Numbered from the stretch's first letter, positions 24,179 to 32,386 are shown. The stretch: DNA of 55,720 nucleotides from an uncultured Verrucomicrobia subdivision 3 bacterium (GCA_903878805.1 CAIRJF010000005.1:1-55720); one strand, 5' to 3'. Notes: a model not told the origin generated them from the sequence alone. Numbers and translations: made by a program.

Positions 24179-25842
24179 CAACGAATCTTTGACAGCAAAA
24201 AGTCCAACAGTTCAGAAATTTTCACGCGTTCCTGTTTGCTGTCGTCGCGATGGCGGATCGTCACCGTGTCGAGCAACTCCGGTTTTTCGCCGAGCGTGTC
24301 GAAGTCAATCGTCACGCAGAACGGCGTGCCGGCTTCGTCCTGACGCGCGTAGCGTTTGCCGATGCTACCGGTCTCGTCGTAAAACACATTCATCCACGGC
24401 CGGAGCAAATCACGGACGGCTTGCGCTTTCTTGACCAGCTCCGGTTTATTTTTGAGTAACGGAAAAATGCCAACCTTGTATGGCGCGATGCGCGGATGAA
24501 ATTTCATCGTCACGCGCGTTTCGGATTTTCCTTTTTCATCCGTCTCGGTAATTTCGGAATACGCATTCGCGATGAGCGCGAGGATCAAACGATCCACGCC
24601 CGAGCTCGGCTCGATGACGTGCGGAATGTATTGGCCCTTCGCCAAACCGTTCGCGTCGTCCGTCGCCTGCTTGGAAATTTGCTCCGGCGTTTCGTCCGGC
24701 TTGGCGGATTTCGTCAGATAATTTTTGCGGTGGTCGTAATAACGCTTCCACAAATCATCTTGTTTTTCCTTCGGCAACTTCGCCCACGCAGCGCGCAACT
24801 CGTCGTCGAACACGCCCATCGGCTTGCCGGAAAATCTTTGGTGCTGCGACAAATCAAAATCACTGCGCGCGGCGATGCCTTCGAGTTCGTCGCCTTTCAC
24901 GCTGCCATCCACGTCTTTTTTGCTGAACGGGAACTTGAACAAAATATCCGTGCAGGCACGCGCGTAATGCGCGAGTTCTTCCTTGGTCTGAATGTGAAAT
25001 CCAAGTGTCGCGCGCGAAAGCCCGATGCCTTCGTAAAAGCGCACGCGTTCCTCGACCCAGTATTGATGCCACGCCTGCCAGCCCCAGTTCGGTTCGGGAG
25101 ATTGGAGTTGGGAGTTGGGAGTTGGCGTGAAAACGCTGCCGTGGATCGCCTCGATGACTTCATCCGGCTTGATGAAAAATTCCAGTTCCATCTGCTCGAA
25201 CTCGCGCGAGCGGAAGGTGAAATTGCGCGGCGTGACCTCGTTGCGGAACGCCTTGCCGACCTGCGCGATGCCGAACGGGACGCGTTGGCGCGACGTTTCC
25301 AAAACATTTTTGAACTGCGCGAAAATCGCCTGCGCGGTTTCGGGACGCAGATACGCGATGTCCGCTTCCGTCGCCGCCGGGCCGACGTAAGTTTGAAACA
25401 TCAAGTTGAACGGACGCGGTTCGGTCAGTTCCTTCGAATCGCAGCTCGTGCATTTCGTGCCAGCGGGCAATTCATATTTTCCCGCCGGCGTTTTGATGAG
25501 TGCCAAACCCTGATCTTCGCAAAGTTGGTCGGCGCGGAAACGTTTCTTACACTTTTTGCAATCGCACATCGGATCGCTGAACGTGTCTACGTGGCCGCTG
25601 GCTTTCCAGATGGCGGGCGACATGATGATGGTTGCTTCGAGACCGGCCACATCTTCGCGCTGGCGCGTCATCGCGTTCCACCAAAGTTCTTTCACGTTGC
25701 GCTTGAGTTCCGCGCCGAGCGGACCGTAATCCCAAAAGCCGTTGATGCCGCCGTAGATTTCGGACGACTGAAACACAAACCCGCGCCGCTTGCACAGCGA
25801 CACGATTTTTTCCATCTGCAAATTTTCTTTTGGTTCGGCCAT
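24178..25842 (-). CDS. glyS: Glycyl-tRNA synthetase, single-chain (archaeal/eukaryal-like) type
   Basis: This 554-residue class II synthetase charges tRNA-Gly and belongs to the homodimeric type, not the alpha2beta2 type. Diagnostic segments are VFQSSEIYGGINGFWDYGPLGAELKRN near the start (split about 20-45), motif 2 FRNEVTPRNFTFRSREFEQMELEFF (split about 205-230) and motif 3 near VIEPSSGVDRLILALIANAY (about 425-445). An anticodon-binding domain ends the protein. CDCKKCKKRF and CTSCDSKE form a zinc-type cysteine set. ATG at 25842 gives the normal MAEPKENLQ start; the longer frame is not conserved-looking. A 21-base in-frame tandem repeat (25104-25124) encodes part of a loop reading TPTPNSQLQSPEPN. 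Confidence 0.93.
   Translation of the reverse strand: MAEPKENLQMEKIVSLCKRRGFVFQSSEIYGGINGFWDYGPLGAELKRNVKELWWNAMTRQREDVAGLEATIIMSPAIWKASGHVDTFSDPMCDCKKCKKRFRADQLCEDQGLALIKTPAGKYELPAGTKCTSCDSKELTEPRPFNLMFQTYVGPAATEADIAYLRPETAQAIFAQFKNVLETSRQRVPFGIAQVGKAFRNEVTPRNFTFRSREFEQMELEFFIKPDEVIEAIHGSVFTPTPNSQLQSPEPNWGWQAWHQYWVEERVRFYEGIGLSRATLGFHIQTKEELAHYARACTDILFKFPFSKKDVDGSVKGDELEGIAARSDFDLSQHQRFSGKPMGVFDDELRAAWAKLPKEKQDDLWKRYYDHRKNYLTKSAKPDETPEQISKQATDDANGLAKGQYIPHVIEPSSGVDRLILALIANAYSEITETDEKGKSETRVTMKFHPRIAPYKVGIFPLLKNKPELVKKAQAVRDLLRPWMNVFYDETGSIGKRYARQDEAGTPFCVTIDFDTLGEKPELLDTVTIRHRDDSKQERVKISELLDFLLSKIR
25104..25124. repeat. Three tandem 7-bp repeats inside glyS
   Basis: GGAGTTG is repeated three times exactly, followed by another GG. 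On the coding strand it reads CAACTCC repeats and adds a short polar, proline-containing loop to GlyRS without changing frame. It resembles simple repeats found between genes and is unusual inside an essential gene. Confidence 0.75.
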
Positions 25843-25899
25843 AATTGAGTTGGTCAGTGTCGCCAATCGCGCGAAGAAATCAATCCTGAAGGGTGACGG

Positions 25900-25961
25900 G
25901 TGACGAATGCCAAGTGGCGTGGCCAATTCCAGCCGGTCACGCGCCACTGGTCACTCGTCAC
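25900..25961. repeat. Imperfect inverted repeat in the glyS/prepilin spacer
   Basis: GTGACGAATGCCAAGTGGC plus GTG (25900-25921) is the approximate complement of the segment 25938-25961, which starts CACGCGCCACTGG and ends CTCGTCAC. The two arms of about 22-24 bases contain small mismatches or indels and a 16-base loop. It is preceded by a short direct repeat of GGGTGAC. It lies in the 348-base spacer 25843-26190, which otherwise holds no gene, only the promoter-like site near 26127. Confidence 0.55.
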
Positions 25962-26126
25962 ATTTTTCCTGCGAATAACTTTTCCCGCCATGCGTGAGCC
26001 TCACGCAATTTGCGTGAAAATTCCGCGCGCTGACGACTTTTGAAAAATTAAAATGCCATTTTCATTGGCGTTCCGACAGATTTTGCCGTTGGCATCGGCA
26101 TTGCTAAAGAAAATTCATATTCCGTG

Positions 26127-26154
26127 TTGACAGGCGCGTTGGTTCAATTAAATT
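26127..26154 (+). promoter_or_regulatory. Candidate sigma-70-type promoter of the prepilin-like gene
   Basis: TTGACA (26127-26132) matches the -35 consensus exactly. TAAATT (26149-26154) follows after 16 bases as a weak -10 (4 of 6). The start codon is about 37 bases downstream of the -10. This is a visual match only. Confidence 0.4.
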
Positions 26155-26190
26155 TGCGCCCCTGTCCCCGGAAACAAACAACTAAAAACT

Positions 26191-27027
26191 ATGAAACAAC
26201 AAACTAAAAAAGCGTTCACGCTTATTGAACTCCTCGTCGTCATCGCGATTATCGCGATTCTTGCCGCCATGCTTTTGCCCGCGCTCGCTGCGGCCAAGAA
26301 GAAGGCGCAAAAAATCAACTGCGTCAACAACCTCAAGCAGGTTGGCCTCTCCTTCCGCCTTTGGGAAGGTGACAACAATGACAAGTATCCGCAGGCGGTC
26401 ACGGCGGCCAATGGCGGCGCTTCGGACTACCTCAATACTGGCACAACCGCTTCGGCAAATCCGAATCCCACCATGCCTTTCATGGTGATGTCCAACGAGC
26501 TTTCCACTCCCAAAGTCACCTATTGCCCCTCGGATAGCTATCATCAAGCCGCCGGCACCAACTGGAATGGCTATTTGATGGGTGTCAACCAATTAGCCAT
26601 TCCCACCACAGTTGGCGGTTCCAAACAAACTGCGTCTGGATCAATCAGTTATTTTGTAAATGGCGACGCTACGGAAAGCGATCCGCAAATCATCCTCTCG
26701 GGTGATGCAAACCTCGGCAATGTCGGCACTGCTGCCAACGCAGCGGCATCTTATGCCATCACTCAAACCGCCGCCGGTTCGTCAAACACAAGACTCGCGA
26801 CAATCGGGTTGGGAAATAGCATTGGCACTGCGTCGATCGCATGGGCTACTGCCGGTAGTTCCACCGCTGCAGGCGCTTTGTCTTGGACCAGTGATTTCCA
26901 CACCAAGAGTGGTAACTATGCTTTGTCCGACGGCAGCGTGCAGCAAGCCACAATTACTGGCTTTCATACTGCCTTGTTGAACAGCACCAACTCGGTTGCG
27001 CAGCAGAACTTCAACTTCCCTTGGTGA
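26191..27027 (+). CDS. Prepilin-type N-terminal cleavage/methylation protein (DUF1559/H-X9-DG type)
   Basis: This 278-residue secreted protein begins with a class III prepilin leader MKQQTKKA followed by [20 protein letters not shown], the substrate of prepilin peptidase with cleavage before Phe. The first helix is followed by [24 protein letters not shown] and a beta-rich body. The C-terminal part has [15 protein letters not shown], the H-x-n-DG motif of verrucomicrobial and planctomycete pseudopilin-like proteins. These occur in many paralogues per genome, with unknown function. It may use the secretin/ATPase machinery encoded at 7-13 kb. It is monocistronic and followed by a clear terminator. 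Confidence 0.9.
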   Translation: MKQQTKKAFTLIELLVVIAIIAILAAMLLPALAAAKKKAQKINCVNNLKQVGLSFRLWEGDNNDKYPQAVTAANGGASDYLNTGTTASANPNPTMPFMVMSNELSTPKVTYCPSDSYHQAAGTNWNGYLMGVNQLAIPTTVGGSKQTASGSISYFVNGDATESDPQIILSGDANLGNVGTAANAAASYAITQTAAGSSNTRLATIGLGNSIGTASIAWATAGSSTAAGALSWTSDFHTKSGNYALSDGSVQQATITGFHTALLNSTNSVAQQNFNFPW

Positions 27028-27049
27028 TTTAATTTAGTCAGCAAACACA

Positions 27050-27080
27050 AAAGGCGTCCGCAAGGACGCCTTTTTTATTT
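27050..27080 (+). terminator. Rho-independent terminator
   Basis: AAAGGCGTCC (27050-27059) and GGACGCCTTT (27064-27073) form a perfect 10-bp stem with a GCAA tetraloop, followed by TTTTTTATTTT. It lies 22 bases after the prepilin-like stop codon. Confidence 0.92.
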
Positions 27081-27085
27081 TCCGA

Positions 27086-27199
27086 CGGAGCGCGGATTGT
27101 CCCAATCCGCAGCGGTCGCGCCAGACCAAGGCGTGTCAAAACTTTCCGGAACGTTTCTGGACCGACCCCGCGCTGCGAGTTGAGACAACTCGCGCTCCG
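27086..27199. repeat. Double-hairpin dispersed repeat, copy A
   Basis: The element is bounded by CGGAGC (27086-27091) and GCTCCG (27194-27199). Just inside each end is a perfect hairpin: GCGGATTG-TCC-CAATCCGC (27092-27110) on the left and GCGAGTTG-AGA-CAACTCGC (27175-27193) on the right. These are bounded inside by AGCG and CGCT. The layout is mirrored in copy B at 32550-32628, with different stem sequences but the same ends. It occupies most of the gap between the terminator and tadA. Confidence 0.75.
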
Positions 27200-27214
27200 C
27201 GTCTGTAGTGAAAT

Positions 27215-27727
27215 TCAAACCGCTTCGTCCGCCGGACTTTCGTCGTTCTTTTTCGCCGTGCGCTGCTCGGCAAAAAAACTGCGCAGCAACGCCCGGCATT
27301 CCGCCAACCGCACGCCGCCGGTGATTTCGCACTGATGATTCAGCGTCGGGAATTGCAACAGATTCAGTGCGCCGCCCGCCGCGCCGCCCTTGGCATCGCC
27401 GAGACCAAACACCACGCGCGCGAGGCGTGTGTGCACGATCGCGCCCGCGCACATCGGGCACGGTTCTTTGGTGACGTAGAGCGTGCAATCGGTCAACCGC
27501 CAGTCGCCCACGGCATTTTCCGCCTGCGTGAGCGCGAGCATCTCCGCGTGCGCGGTGGCGTCCTTGAGCGTCTCGACTTGATTGTAAGCGCGGGCGATGA
27601 TGCGGCCTTCGCGCACGACGACCGCGCCGACCGGAACTTCTTCGCGTTCGTAAGCCTTCGCCGCCTGCCGCAACGCTTCGCCCATGAAATAATCGTCGCT
27701 GTGCAAATCAATGATGGGATCGCTCAT
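27215..27727 (-). CDS. tadA: tRNA-specific adenosine deaminase TadA
   Basis: This 170-residue zinc deaminase converts A34 to inosine in tRNA-Arg(ACG). Zinc ligands and catalytic residues are visible: H60 and E62 in HAEML, and C90 and C93 in PCPMCAGAI. TALTQAENAV-type spacing and ARVVFGLGDAKGGAAGG also fit the family. The ATG at 27727 is inside the stop overlap (ATGA) with the upstream NUDIX gene, so the two are translationally coupled. Longer in-frame starts would overlap the NUDIX gene. A C-terminal AEQRTAKKNDESPADEAV tail is acidic and probably flexible. Related guanine or cytosine deaminases are possible, but the PCPMCAGAI context favours TadA. Confidence 0.9.
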   Translation of the reverse strand: MSDPIIDLHSDDYFMGEALRQAAKAYEREEVPVGAVVVREGRIIARAYNQVETLKDATAHAEMLALTQAENAVGDWRLTDCTLYVTKEPCPMCAGAIVHTRLARVVFGLGDAKGGAAGGALNLLQFPTLNHQCEITGGVRLAECRALLRSFFAEQRTAKKNDESPADEAV

Positions 27728-28215
27728 TTCGTTTCCTCCAAAAGCCATTCGTTCCGGCCGTCGGCATGGCAATGACAATGCGCCGCAAAAAACCCGCCGC
27801 GAAATTGCCAGAACCACGGCCAGAGTTGCTCGCGGTCGGTCTGCGGAATTTTCAGGTCAAAAATCTTTTCGCGCGGGAAAAATTCAAACCGGCCCTCGCT
27901 CATCGGCGGCGGCAATGATTTCAATTTTACTTTCACCTCGAACAAAAACATGAGCCAGTGCGTCTGGCCTTGATAACCGTGTTCGCTGATGAGTCCGGCG
28001 AGATGCAAATCCGCCGGCGCGAGTTGCAATCCAATTTCCTCGTGCGCCTCGCGGCACGCGCACGCGTAAGGCGATTCGCCAAGATCCATCTTCAACTTGC
28101 CGCCGCACGGACTCCAGAAGCCGCGATTCGGCTCCTGCGTGCGTTCGAGCAGCAGGATTTCATCGCGCTCGTTAAAAACATAGAGCAGCGTGGCGATTTT
28201 GTAAGGCAGTGCCAT
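27724..28215 (-). CDS. NUDIX hydrolase
   Basis: This 163-residue NUDIX protein would hydrolyse a nucleoside diphosphate linked to another moiety. The Nudix helix reads E47-x7-REAHEEIG (55-62). The loop before it is two residues longer than the canonical G-x5-E, because G39 is followed by seven residues before E47. MALPYKIATLLYVFNERDE at the start is typical of MutT-like 8-oxo-dGTPases, so nucleotide-pool sanitation is plausible. ATG at 28215 is chosen. Upstream frame sequence (VCFVCFVV) is translated from repeat DNA. The gene overlaps tadA by four bases. Confidence 0.87.
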   Translation of the reverse strand: MALPYKIATLLYVFNERDEILLLERTQEPNRGFWSPCGGKLKMDLGESPYACACREAHEEIGLQLAPADLHLAGLISEHGYQGQTHWLMFLFEVKVKLKSLPPPMSEGRFEFFPREKIFDLKIPQTDREQLWPWFWQFRGGFFAAHCHCHADGRNEWLLEETK

Positions 28216-28230
28216 CGGCAAATCATTAAC

Positions 28231-28255
28231 CACGAAACACACGAAACACACGAAA
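28231..28255. repeat. Short tandem repeat CACGAAACA
   Basis: The 9-base unit CACGAAACA occurs 2.8 times in tandem just upstream of the NUDIX gene start and next to the long inverted repeat at 28263. Confidence 0.7.
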
Positions 28256-28262
28256 AAACTCT

Positions 28263-28321
28263 GACACGGATTGCACGAATTAACACAGATTGAATCCGTG
28301 TTAATTCGTGCAATCCGTGTC
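28263..28321. repeat. Inverted repeat with perfect 24-bp arms
   Basis: Arm 28263-28286 starts GACACGGATTGCACG and ends AATTAACAC. Its exact complement is 28298-28321, leaving an 11-base loop (AGATTGAATCC). It fills the divergent spacer between the NUDIX gene and leuB, 59 bases before the leuB start. A half copy is at 7098-7132. It could fold as RNA or be a cruciform-forming dispersed element. There is no T-run, so it is not an ordinary terminator. Confidence 0.88.
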
Positions 28322-28379
28322 AAAATAAAATTCCATTGTCAGTTCGCGCCAAAAAATTAGACTATCCCTTCACTTTTTT

Positions 28380-29486
28380 ATGAAAACTTACAACATCGCA
28401 GCGCTCGCCGGCGACGGCATCGGCAACGAAGTCATGCGCGAAGCCATCAAGGTTTTGCGCGTCACCGAAAAAAAATTCGGCTTTAAGCTGGAAATCACCG
28501 AGGCGCCCGTCGGTTGGGCGGGCATTGACGCCGCCGGAAAGGCGCTGCCGGACGCCACGCTCGCGCTCTGCAAAAAATCCGATTCCATTTTATTCGGCTC
28601 CGTCGGTTTACCCGACCGCGACCCGACGATTCCGAAAGAGGAACGTCCCGAACGCGCCGCGTTGTTGCGGCTGCGCAAAGAGTTCGGCTTGTTCGCCAAT
28701 CTGCGCCCGGTGTCGCTGCCAAAAGTTCTCGCGCACGCGTGTCCGCTCGCGAAGGAACGCCAGGGCGACGGCATTGATATTTTGGTCGTCCGCGAATTGA
28801 CTGGCGGGATGTATTTCGGCCAGCCGAAAAAGACGGAAGACATCGGCGGCGGCAATTTCCGCGCGATTGACACGATGGTTTACACCACGCCGGAAATCGA
28901 GCGCATCGCGCACGTCGCATTCAAGGCCGCGCAGTTGCGCCGGAAAAAATTGACGAGCATTGACAAGGCGAACGTGCTCGAAAACGGCATTCTCTGGCGC
29001 GAAGTCGTGACGCGCGTCGGCAAGAATTATCCGGACGTGACGCTGGAGCACATGTTCGTGGACAACGGCGCGATGCAGCTCATGCTCAAGCCCACGCAGT
29101 TCGACGTGATGCTGTGCGAAAACATGTTCGGCGACATCTTGAGCGACGAGGCGGCGGCGCTGGGCGGGTCGCTCGGCATGTTGCCGAGCGCGAGCTTGGG
29201 CGCGACGAACGGCAACCAGACTTTCGGTTTCTACGAACCCGCTGGCGGCACCGCGCCGGACATCGCCGGAAAAAATCTGGCGAATCCCATCGCGCAAATT
29301 CTTTCGAGCGCGCTGATGCTGCGGCACAGTTTTGGCCTGAACGACGCGGCGGCGGCGATTGAAGCGGCGGTGGCCGCAGCTATTAACGCGGGCAACCGCA
29401 CCGGCGACATTTTCAGCACGAACGAGGCCGGCGCCAAACGTGTCGGCACGTCGCAGATGGGCGACGCGATCGCAGCGGCGGTTTGA
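28380..29486 (+). CDS. leuB: 3-isopropylmalate dehydrogenase
   Basis: This 368-residue NAD-dependent beta-decarboxylating dehydrogenase catalyses the third step of leucine synthesis. Landmarks are the start YNIAALAGDGIGNEVMREA (3-21), LRKEFGLFANLRPV (substrate loop, about 99-112), VRELTGGMYFG (about 137-147), the NAD-discriminating ENMFGDILSDEAAALGGSLG (about 247-266) and FYEPAGGTAPDIAGKNLANP. No other leu genes are adjacent. It ends ...GNRTGDIFSTNEAGAKRVG and so on to AAV; a degenerate copy of this last 99-base stretch lies 2.8 kb downstream. A short hairpin GTCACG-GCAA-CGTGAC follows at 29510-29525 without a U-tract. Confidence 0.94.
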   Translation: MKTYNIAALAGDGIGNEVMREAIKVLRVTEKKFGFKLEITEAPVGWAGIDAAGKALPDATLALCKKSDSILFGSVGLPDRDPTIPKEERPERAALLRLRKEFGLFANLRPVSLPKVLAHACPLAKERQGDGIDILVVRELTGGMYFGQPKKTEDIGGGNFRAIDTMVYTTPEIERIAHVAFKAAQLRRKKLTSIDKANVLENGILWREVVTRVGKNYPDVTLEHMFVDNGAMQLMLKPTQFDVMLCENMFGDILSDEAAALGGSLGMLPSASLGATNGNQTFGFYEPAGGTAPDIAGKNLANPIAQILSSALMLRHSFGLNDAAAAIEAAVAAAINAGNRTGDIFSTNEAGAKRVGTSQMGDAIAAAV

Positions 29487-29560
29487 TTTTTACCTTGGCA
29501 GCGGAATTTGTCACGGCAACGTGACTTGTCGCTGGGCGCGTTTGCGTTCAAATTGTGACG

Positions 29561-32251
29561 ATGAAGAGAGAATCGTTTCCTTTAGGTGTTGTCGCCGCAC
29601 GGATCATAGGCTTTATTTTTTGCCATCAGGTTCTCGCAGGTGATTTTGACACCACAGCTGAATTCGTCGGTCACACCACAAATGGTCTGGTTACGCCGGT
29701 CAACCAACTGATCACCCCTGCCGGGAGACACGTTGAACTTGCTGGCATCCGCCCCAATGCAATCGCTCTTAGTCCAAACGGAAAAATTCTGGTTACTGCT
29801 GGGCTGACGCATGAACTGGTCGCTGTTAATCCAGAAACGGGAGCGATTTCACAACGCGTCAAATTTCCATCCGATGATGAACAACAACTCTCGCCGGTTA
29901 CTTCTGCGATTCTCGATTCTCAAGAGAAGCCGCAATTAAGCTTCACCGGCCTCGCGTTCTCGCCAGACGGTTCCCGCATCTATCTGGCAAACGTCAACGG
30001 TGATATAAAAGTTTTTGGCGTCGGCACCGATGAGAATATTTCGCCGCTGCGCTCCCTCACACTGCCGCCCGCCAATGTGCTGGGGCGCACAAACGAGATT
30101 CCCGCTGGCATTGCCATTTCGCGCGACGGAAAAAAAATCTACGTCGCCGGCAATCTTTCCAACCGGCTCTTGGAACTGGACTCGGCTACGGGAAAAGTTT
30201 TGCGGACCTGGAACGTCGGCGTCGCCCCGTTTGCAGTGGCATTATGCAGAAATAAAGTTTATGTCAGCAACTGGGGCGGTCGGCGACCGGATGCGAATAG
30301 CGTCACCGGTCCCTCGGGGCGCGGCTCACGGGTGCGCGTGGACAAGCGTTCGATTGCCAGCGAAGGTTCGGTTTCGGTGATTGACATTGCCGCCCCAACC
30401 GCGCCTCTCACGCCTCCACATGAAATCCTCACCGGCCTGCACACCTGCGCTCTGGCGTTGTCACCCAACGGAAAATTTCTGGTCGTCGCGAACGCAGGCA
30501 GCGACACATTGAGCGTGATTGATACGCGCACGGACGAAATCACGGAGACGATTTGCGCGCGGCAAAATCCAGCGGACTTGTTCGGCGCCCAACCTAATGC
30601 GCTGGCGTTTGATAAATCGGGCAAAACACTCTTCGTCGGCAACGGCACACAGAACGCCGTCGCGGTTTTTCAATTCAAACCGGGCGAATCAAAATTGCTA
30701 GGCCTGATTCCCGTGGGCTGGTTTCCCGGCGCAATCGCCTTTGATGCGCACCGGAAACAGATTTACGTCGCCAACCTCAAAAACATTGCTGACAAAATGG
30801 CAAAACCCAAAAAAGGATTGGGCAATGGCATGGGCTTCAACACCAAAGAATATGCTGGTTCGCTTTCGCTCGTGCCGCTGCCGTCGAAGAGCGTGTTGGA
30901 AAAATACACACAGACGGCGTTGGCAAACCTGCGCTATCCGCTTTTAGCACAAGCGAAGTTGCCACCGCGCGAAAGTCTGGCCGCCGTGCCGGTTCCCGAA
31001 CGCGTTGGTGAGCCGAGCGTATTTCAGCACGTCATTTATATCATCAAGGAAAACCGCACTTACGATCAGGTGCTCGGGGACGTCACTGAAGGCAACGGCA
31101 ATGAGGATTTGTGCGTGTTCGGCAAACACGTCACGCCGAACGAGCACAAGCTCGTCAACGAATTCGCGTTACTCGACAACACCTATTGCTGCGGCATTTT
31201 GAGCGCCGACGGCCACAACTGGACGGATTCCGCTATCGCCACGGATTATCTCGAGCGCGAGTTCGCCGGCTGGCCGCGCAGTTATCCGGCGGGCGGCTTT
31301 GGTGATGAGGGCAGCGATGCTTTGGCCTATTCGCCGGCGGGTTTTATCTGGAACGACGCGCTGGCGCACGGCAGGACGGTTGCCGACTTCGGCGAATTCA
31401 CCACCGACGAGAAGCATTGGAAAAATTCTTCGCGCACCAACAAAATCACCTTCGCTGACGCTTACCAAGATTTCACGAACGGCACGGAAGCCATCGCTTA
31501 TTCCAGCCAGCCGGACATCGCCGCCATGCGACCGTTCATCATGACGAATGCCATCGGCTGGGATCTCGACGTGCCAGACGTTTGGCGCGCGGCACAATTC
31601 ATCAAGTCGCTTAAACAATTTGAAGCGGCGGACAATCTGCCAAATCTGGTCATTGTGTGGCTGCCAAACGACCACACAAGCGGAACTAAATTCGGTTCCC
31701 CCACACCTGCCGCTCAGGTGGCGGACAACGATTTGGCCGTCGGTCAGGTGGTCGAAGCCGTCAGTCATTCAAAATACTGGACGAACACCTGCATCTTCGC
31801 CATCGAGGATGATCCGCAGAATGGATGGGACCACGTTAGCGGTTATCGGACGACGGCGTATGTCGCGAGTGCCTGGACGAAACGCGGCTCGGTAATCCAC
31901 ACGCAATACAACACAACCAGCCTGCTGCGCACGATGGAGTTGATGCTCGGCCTGCCGCCGATGAACCAGATGGACGCAACGGCCACGCCGATGTTTGACT
32001 GCTTCACCAACACGCCGGACTTCAGCGCCTTCGATACCGTGACCAACAACGTGCCGCTGGTTGAAATGAATCCGCCGGCGAAGAAAATCACGGATGCGCA
32101 ACAGCGCAAGGATGCCATGGTCTCCGCCAAACTGCCTTTGGAAAAACCCGACCAATGTCCCGAGGCGACTCTGAACCGCATCCTTTGGCGGGCGACCATG
32201 GGCGCAATGCCATATCCCGAATGGGCGGCGAAAACTGTGGACGACGATTAA
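29561..32251 (+). CDS. YncE-like beta-propeller/phosphoesterase fusion protein
   Basis: This 896-residue protein has a probable signal peptide (residues 1-26, VVAARIIGFIFCHQVLAG). A seven-bladed YncE/NHL-type propeller covers about 35-430 (repeats such as PNAIALSPNGKILVTAG, ALALSPNGKFLVVANAGSDTLSVIDTRT-type). A C-terminal phosphoesterase domain of the PlcC/acid-phosphatase family covers about 490-800, starting HVIYIIKENRTYDQVLGD with GILSADGHNWTDSAIATDY and a later AIEDDPQNGWDHVSGYRT. The domain order is that of proteins usually named bifunctional YncE/alkaline phosphatase family. ATG at 29561 is taken over the GTG two codons earlier. It is likely exported. The substrate is unknown. Confidence 0.85.
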   Translation: MKRESFPLGVVAARIIGFIFCHQVLAGDFDTTAEFVGHTTNGLVTPVNQLITPAGRHVELAGIRPNAIALSPNGKILVTAGLTHELVAVNPETGAISQRVKFPSDDEQQLSPVTSAILDSQEKPQLSFTGLAFSPDGSRIYLANVNGDIKVFGVGTDENISPLRSLTLPPANVLGRTNEIPAGIAISRDGKKIYVAGNLSNRLLELDSATGKVLRTWNVGVAPFAVALCRNKVYVSNWGGRRPDANSVTGPSGRGSRVRVDKRSIASEGSVSVIDIAAPTAPLTPPHEILTGLHTCALALSPNGKFLVVANAGSDTLSVIDTRTDEITETICARQNPADLFGAQPNALAFDKSGKTLFVGNGTQNAVAVFQFKPGESKLLGLIPVGWFPGAIAFDAHRKQIYVANLKNIADKMAKPKKGLGNGMGFNTKEYAGSLSLVPLPSKSVLEKYTQTALANLRYPLLAQAKLPPRESLAAVPVPERVGEPSVFQHVIYIIKENRTYDQVLGDVTEGNGNEDLCVFGKHVTPNEHKLVNEFALLDNTYCCGILSADGHNWTDSAIATDYLEREFAGWPRSYPAGGFGDEGSDALAYSPAGFIWNDALAHGRTVADFGEFTTDEKHWKNSSRTNKITFADAYQDFTNGTEAIAYSSQPDIAAMRPFIMTNAIGWDLDVPDVWRAAQFIKSLKQFEAADNLPNLVIVWLPNDHTSGTKFGSPTPAAQVADNDLAVGQVVEAVSHSKYWTNTCIFAIEDDPQNGWDHVSGYRTTAYVASAWTKRGSVIHTQYNTTSLLRTMELMLGLPPMNQMDATATPMFDCFTNTPDFSAFDTVTNNVPLVEMNPPAKKITDAQQRKDAMVSAKLPLEKPDQCPEATLNRILWRATMGAMPYPEWAAKTVDDD

Positions 32252-32281
32252 AACGATGGACGTCAGCACTGGCCGGACATC

Positions 32282-32380
32282 GCGGGCAATCGCAGCGGCG
32301 ACATTTATTATCCGATTGGGATGATCGCCAAACGGGTTAGCGCGTCGCCGATGGGCGATACGATGGCGGCGACGGTTTGA
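32282..32380 (+). pseudogene. Remnant of a leuB-like 3' end
   Basis: This stretch translates as AGNRSGDIYYPIGMIAKRV followed by SASPMGDTMAATV and a stop. It aligns without gaps to the last 33 codons of leuB (29388-29486), with the same TGA and 73 of 99 identical bases. Just upstream, WPDIAG recalls leuB's APDIAGKN, which suggests an internally deleted copy. There is no start codon or upstream domain, so it is a non-functional remnant lying immediately after the phosphoesterase gene. Confidence 0.75.
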
Positions 32381-32386
32381 AAATTG

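Noticed and set aside
28263-28321. Rho-independent terminator
   Set aside because: The hairpin is long and AT-containing with no U-run on either side, and it lies between divergent gene starts where a terminator is not expected.
32155-32340. A small plus-strand gene overlapping the end of the phosphoesterase gene
   Set aside because: It is in a different frame from both the phosphoesterase gene and the leuB-like remnant, and its translation is Arg/Gly-rich without family resemblance.
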